From assembly GCF_946479275.1 (NCBI RefSeq), contig NZ_CAMLFE010000003.1, forward strand, positions 372,001 to 436,000: a stretch of 64,000 nucleotides of DNA, written 5' to 3'. Position numbers and translations under genes: made by a program. This DNA comes from an uncultured Bartonella sp. (GTDB lineage: Bacteria; Pseudomonadota; Alphaproteobacteria; Rhizobiales; Rhizobiaceae). Below the pieces are notes generated by a model. It was not told the origin of the DNA, searched no databases, and worked only from the letters and a program-made list of their open reading frames with translations. Every line of letters begins with the position of its first letter. Position 1 is the stretch's first letter. Positions 57,091-64,000 of this stretch are shown piece after piece.

Positions 57091-58215
57091 CTAACTCCGC
57101 AAAACCATATCATTGCGGTGAACCATTGCAGATCTCGGTTCATAGCCGAGAACACCTTCGATCTCGGAATTTTTCAATCCGATAATGCGATCGGCCTCAT
57201 CCCTATCATAACTGACCAATCCCCTTGCGATTTCAATGTTATCCTTGTCAACAATCGCCACTGTATCGCCATGGTGAAAATCACCATTGAGAGCAACAAC
57301 ACCGGCTGCGAGAAGAGATTTTCCTCTTTTCAATGCACGCACTGCTCCCTCGTCTATTGTCAATGTACCTGAGGGATCAAGCTGACCGGATATCCATGTT
57401 TTCCATGCACTTACAGGCTTTTCGCTCGCTGCAAAAAAGCTTGCCCTTTCACCTTGATCAATAGCGGCCAACGGATGGAGGCGCTTACCGGATGTAATAA
57501 TCATTGCCGTTCCGGATTGATTGGCAATTTTGCCTGCTTCCAGTTTTGTTTTCATTCCCCCACGCGATAACTCAGAAGCCGCTTGCCCTGCCATTTTTTC
57601 AATAGCCGGATTAATCGACCGGATATAGGGGATGAATTGCGAATGATCGTCAAGATGCGGCGGTGCAGAATAAAGGCCATCAATATCGGATAAAAGAATA
57701 AGGAGATCCGCCCCCATCATGGTTGCAACGCGCGCTGCCAGACGATCATTATCGCCATAACGAATTTCACCGGTTGCAACCGTATCGTTCTCGTTAACGA
57801 CAGGGACTGCACCAAAATGAAGTAACGTATTGATTGTCGCTCTTGCATTGAGATAATGGCGGCGTTCTTCCGTGTCTACGAGTGTCAGGAGAATCTGGCC
57901 GGTCATCAAGCCATGTTTTAACAATTGGGCTCCATAGGCTTTGGCAAGTTCGATCTGACCGATTGCCGCACATGCCTGACTCTGTTCAAGTTTGAGAGAA
58001 CCCGACGGAAGTTTCAAGAGCGTGCGTCCCAAGGCAATAGCCCCGGAAGATACCAGAAGAATTTCTACGCCTTTTTTCTCCAATGCGGCGACGTCATTAA
58101 TCAGGCTTTCAAGCCATTCAACTTTGAGGCCGTGTTTTCGATCAACAAGGAGAGCTGACCCGATTTTGACAACAATACGTTTATATTGATCGAGTTTTTT
58201 TAATTCCTGCACCAT
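57091..58215 (-). CDS. proB: Glutamate 5-kinase
   Basis: 374 aa with an amino-acid kinase domain (about 10-260, [65 protein letters not shown]) and a C-terminal PUA domain (about 280-370, [24 protein letters not shown]). It phosphorylates glutamate, the first and feedback-regulated step of proline synthesis. It starts six bases after obgE ends. Confidence 0.96.
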   Translation of the reverse strand: MVQELKKLDQYKRIVVKIGSALLVDRKHGLKVEWLESLINDVAALEKKGVEILLVSSGAIALGRTLLKLPSGSLKLEQSQACAAIGQIELAKAYGAQLLKHGLMTGQILLTLVDTEERRHYLNARATINTLLHFGAVPVVNENDTVATGEIRYGDNDRLAARVATMMGADLLILLSDIDGLYSAPPHLDDHSQFIPYIRSINPAIEKMAGQAASELSRGGMKTKLEAGKIANQSGTAMIITSGKRLHPLAAIDQGERASFFAASEKPVSAWKTWISGQLDPSGTLTIDEGAVRALKRGKSLLAAGVVALNGDFHHGDTVAIVDKDNIEIARGLVSYDRDEADRIIGLKNSEIEGVLGYEPRSAMVHRNDMVLRS

Positions 58216-58221
58216 TAATGC

Positions 58222-59695
<1,474 letters not shown>

Positions 59696-60418
59696 TCAAG
59701 CCGTTTGGCCTTTAAAATCATAGGCCAACAAATAAAGTTCGACCGATTCTGCCCGACTTGCCGGAGGCTTGACGTGGTAAATCTTTTTGAAATTCTGTTT
59801 CAATATCGTCAGCAATTCATTTTCTGCCCCGCCCTGAAAGGTTTTGGCGAGAAAATGTCCACCCGGTTTCAATACCGATACGGCAAAATCGGCAGCCACT
59901 TCGCAAAGATGGATCGTTCTGATATGATCGGTTTGCTTATGACCGATTGTTGGCGCAGCCATATCGGAAATTACGAGATCGGGCTTGGCTCCAAGAGCGT
60001 CCATTAGTTTTCGAGGCGCATCATCATCAAGAAAATCCATTTCCAGCATTGTAACACCCGGCAAAGGATCCATGTGAAGATAATCAATACCAACGACAGA
60101 CGGATGATCATTTGTAGAGCCGACAATTTTAGCTGCTACCTGACACCAGCCACCGGGGGCAGCACCAAGATCAATAATCTTCTGTCCTTTTTTTAAGAGA
60201 TGATAGCGTTCATTGATTTCGATAAGTTTGTAAGCTGCACGAGAACGGTATCCGTCTATTTTTGACTGATGCACATAAGGGTCGTTGAGATGACGCTCAA
60301 GCCATCTGCGTGATGAAGCCTTGATTGTTCCTGCTTTCTTTTTCACCCTTGTGTGGAGTTCATGGGTACCGGCGCCGCCTCTTCCGCCTGCATGTGTTCC
60401 TGTTTTTTTCGTTGTCAT
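59696..60418 (-). CDS. rlmE: 23S rRNA (uridine2552-2'-O)-methyltransferase RlmE (FtsJ)
   Basis: 240 aa. A basic, glycine-rich N-terminal tail (about 1-35) is followed by an FtsJ Rossmann domain: [26 protein letters not shown] (SAM site), [18 protein letters not shown] and [12 protein letters not shown] provide the K-D-K-E tetrad. It methylates U2552 in the A loop of 23S rRNA. Its start overlaps the ppx/gppA stop by four bases (ATGA), so translation is coupled. Confidence 0.95.
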   Translation of the reverse strand: MTTKKTGTHAGGRGGAGTHELHTRVKKKAGTIKASSRRWLERHLNDPYVHQSKIDGYRSRAAYKLIEINERYHLLKKGQKIIDLGAAPGGWCQVAAKIVGSTNDHPSVVGIDYLHMDPLPGVTMLEMDFLDDDAPRKLMDALGAKPDLVISDMAAPTIGHKQTDHIRTIHLCEVAADFAVSVLKPGGHFLAKTFQGGAENELLTILKQNFKKIYHVKPPASRAESVELYLLAYDFKGQTA

Positions 60419-61833
60419 AAACGCTCACTTTCACGAGTTTTTGGCTGACTGAAACGTTCACTCATATGGCGACGTTTTCTCCATGCACCATCACGCGACA
60501 TCAATTCCGTCAATATCCCTTCCCGCAAACCACGGTCAGCCACCCTCAATCGTTCGGACGGCCACTCTTCTCTTATGACATCAAGAATGGCGCAACCGGC
60601 AAGCACCAGATCGGCTCTATCCTGTCCAATACACGGGTTGGCAATGCGCTCTTCAAGATTCCATGAAAGCAAACGTTTGGTCATACGTTCGACATCATCA
60701 TTCTTAAGCCAAATTCCATCAATCAAACGACGGTCATATTTGGCAAGTTCCAAATGAATACCGGCAAGCGTCGTAACCGTACCTGAAGTGCCCAACAAAT
60801 GAAAATGCGGACTTTTTGCCAATGCACCAAGCTTTTTGCGCCCCTCGAAACGCATCAGCAAATGACGGACATAATCCTTCATTTTCTCAAAAACATCAGC
60901 TGTCACATTTTCCCCGCCGAAACGCTCGGCCAAAGTGATGACACCAACGGGTAAGGACGTCCATGCAATAATATGTTCGGCAAGCCTTGGAGAGCGTTTT
61001 TTCGACCGGTCAATCAATACGATTTCCGAAGATCCGCCGCCTATATCAAAGACAACTATCGCATCGGTATCGTCTTCTACCAGTGTGCCACAACCAGCAA
61101 CTGCCAGACGTGCTTCTGTCTCGCGGTCGATAATTTCAAGATCGATGCCGGTTTCTCGTGCAGCCCGTTCAATGAAACGCTGACCATTTTCAGCCGACCG
61201 GCAAGCTTCTGTTGCAATAAGCCGGCAACGTTTGATCTTTCTTTGATCAAGTTTTAGACGACAAACCTTGAGAGCCTCGATTGCCCGCTCCATCGCGTTC
61301 TCATTGAGGCATCCCGTACGCCCCAATCCTTCCCCCAAACGTACAATGCGCGAAAAGGCATCGACAACGTGGAAATGGCCGGGTTTTGTTGGCGCAGCTA
61401 TTAACAAACGACAATTGTTTGTTCCCAGATCAAGTGCAGCATAAAGCGGAGCTTTTTTCCAAAAGCCATGAATTGGATTTCCACGCCTTTTGAACTCGTT
61501 TTTTAAGCTTTTTGTCTCAACACTCTTTGGCCTCGTTGCATTATTGTCAGGATTTACCATAACCGGTGTTTTGCGCGAGCGCCTTTTATTGCGACGGGAT
61601 TTCTCAGGTCCAGCCGCCGCAGCCGGTTCGCCAGACACACGCAATCTTGCGTTCTGGCGCCTTTTTGCGCGTTTTTTTCTGAATGGGGGAACAGCTAAAG
61701 ACCCTGTTAAAGGCGGTTCTCCACCGCCATTTTCATGCCTTTCCAAGCGTTCATGCACACCTTTTGCATCATTTCCGCCCGGCTTCCCCCGCTCCGACCC
61801 TTTCAGGTTGTCGATCAACGGAGTCATCATCAT
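60415..61833 (-). CDS. Ppx/GppA family phosphatase with basic N-terminal extension
   Basis: 472 aa. The ASKHA phosphatase core begins near residue 130 ([16 protein letters not shown]), with [15 protein letters not shown] and [13 protein letters not shown] as further phosphate and nucleotide loops. It hydrolyses polyphosphate and/or pppGpp. Residues 1-125 are an extra, disordered-looking arginine/lysine- and glycine-rich region ([17 protein letters not shown]), seen also in rhizobial homologues. The start consists of three consecutive ATGs (61825-61833) after AAGGAAAG; the third has the best spacing. It is coupled to rlmE downstream. Confidence 0.9.
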   Translation of the reverse strand: MMMTPLIDNLKGSERGKPGGNDAKGVHERLERHENGGGEPPLTGSLAVPPFRKKRAKRRQNARLRVSGEPAAAAGPEKSRRNKRRSRKTPVMVNPDNNATRPKSVETKSLKNEFKRRGNPIHGFWKKAPLYAALDLGTNNCRLLIAAPTKPGHFHVVDAFSRIVRLGEGLGRTGCLNENAMERAIEALKVCRLKLDQRKIKRCRLIATEACRSAENGQRFIERAARETGIDLEIIDRETEARLAVAGCGTLVEDDTDAIVVFDIGGGSSEIVLIDRSKKRSPRLAEHIIAWTSLPVGVITLAERFGGENVTADVFEKMKDYVRHLLMRFEGRKKLGALAKSPHFHLLGTSGTVTTLAGIHLELAKYDRRLIDGIWLKNDDVERMTKRLLSWNLEERIANPCIGQDRADLVLAGCAILDVIREEWPSERLRVADRGLREGILTELMSRDGAWRKRRHMSERFSQPKTRESERL

Positions 61834-62152
61834 CTTTCCTTAAAAGCGCCATGGGGACATTTCCTCGCAATGGACACTTCATTACCTATCGTTGTTTCTA
61901 ATGTAACAGTGTTGGCGGCTTTTACCAATAGCTGGAACCAAGCTTCTTCATTTTTTTGAAAAAAGCTTAAAAGCTGAAACGAAATGTTATTTAACGTTAA
62001 CCCAAAATGTGGCGCGATAGCCAAAATTGGTTGTCCGGAATTTTTGCCGACAGACTGAACGCACCATGCCGAAATTATTTTCTCAAGTTTAGGCTTGTAT
62101 CTTGAAATGGATATGCTAAAAGCCATGCTGTTCTCGCTAAAAGCAGAAATGC
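61834..62152. other. Intergenic region before the tRNA
   Basis: About 320 bases between the divergent ppx/gppA gene and tRNA-Gln. A long minus-strand ORF overlapping it is antisense to the tRNA and not credible. The tRNA promoter and the ppx promoter must both lie here; I could not fix good hexamers. Confidence 0.45.
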
Positions 62153-62226
62153 TGGGGAATAGTTTAACGGTAGAACTGCGGACTCTGACTCCGTCAGTCC
62201 TGGTTCGAATCCAGGTTCCCCAGCCA
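62153..62226 (+). tRNA. tRNA-Gln (anticodon CTG), with encoded CCA
   Basis: Acceptor stem TGGGGAA (62153-62159) / TTCCCCA (62216-62222), discriminator G, then CCA (62224-62226). D arm GTTT/GAAC, anticodon stem GCGGA/TCCGT with loop CTCTGAC (anticodon CTG at 62185-62187), T arm CCTGG-TTCGAAT-CCAGG. The U1-A72 end pair is typical of glutamine tRNA. It decodes CAG. No integrase or duplicated 3' end marks an insertion beside it. Confidence 0.95.
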
Positions 62227-63008
62227 ATATATCTCATCAAGATTGTTGGCTTTCATTTTTTCAAAAACGTGAAAAATCGGAAAAGTACAAAATAAAAAAA
62301 TTTTCGTACCATATAAAATCCCGCTCAATTTATTTTTGCTCTATTGAACTAATGTGCGGGTCGCTTTTTCTTACAACGTTTTCTTGAATAAAAAAATCCG
62401 TTGCTTGCTTGATTTGCGCCAACATCATAAATCCAAGCCTCAAACATCAAGGCCGAGTTTAAAGTCGTGAATAACGTAAAGAGAGATTGTTGACCTCCGC
62501 TTATTTTCCTGAAAATTCCGGCAGATTTTCATTACTTTAATTGAAATGAATTTTCACCCAACCGCCTGAATATATCGATAATTTTGTGGTTGTAACATAT
62601 AATTTCACATAGCCAACTCGTCTCTCGGTTGCGGTGAGCAGAATTTTCCTTACTTTTCTTAGTGTTTTTATTTTTCAAACATCCGACATTTTGTGTTTCG
62701 AACTTTATCGGCGCCGTCTTAACATTCAATATTTGTTGCATAGACGTTACAACTTAGGCTGGATAAAGGATTTTTTCTTTCCCTAAAAAGGTAAGAGAAC
62801 TTTGAAACAACGCTAACGAAACTTGATAGCCTGAGTTATTCATCTGTTTTTCTCAGTCGAAGCCCCGTTCATTTTTATTTAACCGGGGTGAATTGTCGCA
62901 GTTTAAAACTGCATCATTTACATGAGTAATAAAAAAATGGTCTAGTCTTGCAGACGATCGGGTTGAAACACACATTTAACCAGAAGTATGAATACAGGAA
63001 TTTTTAAA
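62227..63008. other. Long region without a gene
   Basis: About 780 bases from the tRNA to the small acidic protein. ORFs here are short, basic and rich in low-complexity residues; none has a ribosome binding site or a recognisable domain. The sequence is AT-rich with no strong repeat or hairpin. It may contain the promoter of the acidic protein near the right end. Confidence 0.45.
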
Positions 63009-63260
63009 ATGTCCGATGACGATAAAAATAAACATGTAAAAATAGTCGATGTCGAAAAAATCGACGAACAGGATGATGACAAGAATGGCCCGGTCGATAC
63101 TGTCGACATTTTTGATGATGTTACAGGCGACGACGATGGCAAATTACGTCCACGCAACAAAAAAGCAGAAGATATTGAAAATCCGTTGAGTGACGAAGAT
63201 AGAGATGTCGTAGGGGAAAATCTTTTCACCAGTGAGCCGGACGAAGATGAGCCGGAATGA
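63009..63260 (+). CDS. Small highly acidic hypothetical protein
   Basis: 83 aa from ATG 63009 (AGGAA at 62996-63000 region; ATG 62988 is an alternative). Asp and Glu dominate (MSDDDKNK, EDRDVVGEN, SEPDEDEPE), there is no hydrophobic core, and it is probably disordered and soluble. I do not recognise the family. A clear terminator (63314-63341) follows and a reasonable ribosome binding site precedes it, so it is very likely expressed. Its charge could serve a nucleic-acid-mimic, chaperone or basic-protein-binding role, but this is speculation. Confidence 0.65.
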   Translation: MSDDDKNKHVKIVDVEKIDEQDDDKNGPVDTVDIFDDVTGDDDGKLRPRNKKAEDIENPLSDEDRDVVGENLFTSEPDEDEPE

Positions 63261-63313
63261 TCGGCTTCCATTTTAGACCGCAGATTTGACCCGTATAATT
63301 TAGTTATCTGACT

Positions 63314-63341
63314 GGAGGTTGTTTTTAACCTCCTTTTTATT
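63314..63341 (+). terminator. Terminator of the acidic protein gene
   Basis: GGAGGTT (63314-63320) pairs with AACCTCC (63327-63333), then TTTTTATT. Confidence 0.82.
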
Positions 63342-63660
63342 CTCGCTGAACGAATTATCGTTTCCTCAATGGTGTCTTTTAGAACATTAGTTGTTAAATC
63401 AACCTTGAATGCGATTGAATTTATGGACAGGCCGAAGTGCCCGTGCACCGACGGAACAAGGTTTTTTTATATAATATCAATTATTTGGTCTTTGCAAAAT
63501 ATCGGATTGATGACCTCTGCATGTTCAAGAATACAGAGAGCTTGAAACGAGTGAATTTTATGTTTTTTCGAAAAGCAAAGAAAATATTTTACTTTGACCA
63601 GAAAAATAGATTCCGCAGTAAATCGGAGAAAAACAAAAACAGCTTTTACCACCTATAGAC
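63342..63660. other. Convergent intergenic region at right end
   Basis: About 320 bases between the acidic gene terminator and the PhnN-like stop codon. No coding sequence or repeat is supportable. Confidence 0.4.
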
Positions 63661-64000
63661 TTAACGCTTCTCTGCAATCGAGCGAGGCTTTTGTCCAGCC
63701 AAGTTTTCCAGAATTGCTAATAATTTACCGACTGCAATTTTGACGTCGCCCGAATTATCAATGTAACTATATTCAGCCCGTTCGGGCAAGTGGATTGAAA
63801 CATTTGCACGTCCCAACCTTTCGGCAATGTCGGATTTTTCTTCTCTTTTACGATTGATGAGCCGTTCTTTCAGAATTTGAACCGGAGCATTGATTTCAAC
63901 AACGAAAACATGGTCAAATAGTTTGCTTGCCATTCCAAGACATTCTCGAGAGATATTGGCAATGACAATTTTCCCTTGTTTAACATCATTCTTGATATCT
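63661..64000 (-). CDS. PhnN-like ribose 1,5-bisphosphokinase, C-terminal part, cut by window edge
   Basis: The frame stays open to the window end, so 113 codons of the C-terminal part are visible; the start is outside. The visible part reads KIVIANISRECLG...FDHVFVVEINAPVQILKERLINR and later SDIAERLGRA, the pattern of PhnN (and related guanylate-kinase-fold enzymes), in which a DIAERL or DIAARL segment forms the lid. PhnN phosphorylates ribose 1,5-bisphosphate to PRPP, often in phosphonate (phn) operons. The N-terminal P-loop cannot be seen, so guanylate kinase is not strictly excluded. An internal ATG at 63933 is not the start. Confidence 0.7.
   Translation of the reverse strand, partial: DIKNDVKQGKIVIANISRECLGMASKLFDHVFVVEINAPVQILKERLINRKREEKSDIAERLGRANVSIHLPERAEYSYIDNSGDVKIAVGKLLAILENLAGQKPRSIAEKR

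Noticed and set aside
61830-62240. Minus-strand ORF of 136 codons between ppx/gppA and the tRNA
   Set aside because: It runs antisense through the whole tRNA-Gln; its start (GWGTWIRTRT) is the usual false peptide from a tRNA complement, and no ribosome binding site is present.
62532-62741. 69-codon minus-strand ORF in the long spacer after the tRNA
   Set aside because: Asn/Lys-rich, no ribosome binding site, and typical of random AT-rich sequence.
63437-63658. 73-codon plus-strand ORF near the right end
   Set aside because: Lys/Phe/Asn-rich translation of AT-rich spacer, no ribosome binding site, no domain.

Overview
The window looks like chromosomal DNA of an alphaproteobacterium of the order Hyphomicrobiales, most probably a Bartonella. 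The main reason is the ctpA - rppH/ialA - ialB cluster (invasion-associated locus), which joins a typical alphaproteobacterial obgE-proB-proA-nadD-rsfS-rlmH-envC chain. Coding regions are moderately AT-rich and intergenic regions are very AT-rich. The window also carries a catalase, leuD, proBA, a full dipeptide ABC operon and several metabolite transporters. That is a broader metabolism than I would expect from the reduced blood-borne Bartonella species and would fit the insect-gut clade. The genus is a fairly firm inference; the clade is only a guess. I see no insertion sequence, prophage, integrase or CRISPR array.

Layout. 1-2.6 kb: two adjacent FAD-dependent D-lactate dehydrogenase paralogues (the first cut by the window edge) and a convergent DUF488 protein. 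3.2-6.7 kb: DUF485 protein plus acetate symporter ActP, facing an MFS exporter across a 19-bp palindromic terminator. 7.2-11 kb: a phospholipase D/cardiolipin synthase-like protein, a doubtful small ORF, and guaB. 11.6-17 kb: an oxidative-stress block (oxyR, a tandem-domain universal stress protein, katA, a zinc alcohol dehydrogenase) with a possible structured RNA between the stress protein and oxyR. 17.3-25.5 kb: a seven-gene minus-strand operon with an M24 aminopeptidase, two DppA-type binding proteins and DppBCDF. 25.9-29.5 kb: aldA, kdsD, galU. 29.8-35.9 kb: a lytic transglycosylase and an SGNH-like protein, a zincin-like protein that has lost its zinc motif, leuD and an M3 oligopeptidase. 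36.3-42.8 kb: an orphan peptide-binding protein, mgtE, typA, ppa. 43.3-46.5 kb: two MHS-type transporters around yggT. 46.6-49.9 kb: a metal module (metallochaperone, MerR regulator, His-rich P1B-type ATPase). 50-59.2 kb: the ialB-to-obgE cluster. 59.7-64 kb: rlmE, ppx/gppA, tRNA-Gln(CTG), a small acidic protein and a partial PhnN-like kinase.

How the genes fit together. Several blocks make functional sense: peptide uptake with intracellular cleavage (dpp operon plus M24 and M3 peptidases), peroxide defence (OxyR with both redox cysteines, next to catalase), Zn/Cd-type efflux (ZntR-like MerR with an operator in the zntA promoter), envelope precursor synthesis (kdsD, galU), peptidoglycan remodelling (MltB-like enzyme, EnvC-like activator, CtpA), and ribosome/RNA maturation (obgE, rsfS, rlmH, rlmE, rppH). 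The least explained items are the zincin-like protein with QEIGRNFG in place of HEIGHHFG, the rod-like inverted repeats between the stress protein and oxyR, the perfect hairpin abutting the kdsD start codon, a pentanucleotide repeat upstream of the stress genes, and the small acidic protein near the right end. I did not find a clearly new multi-gene system.
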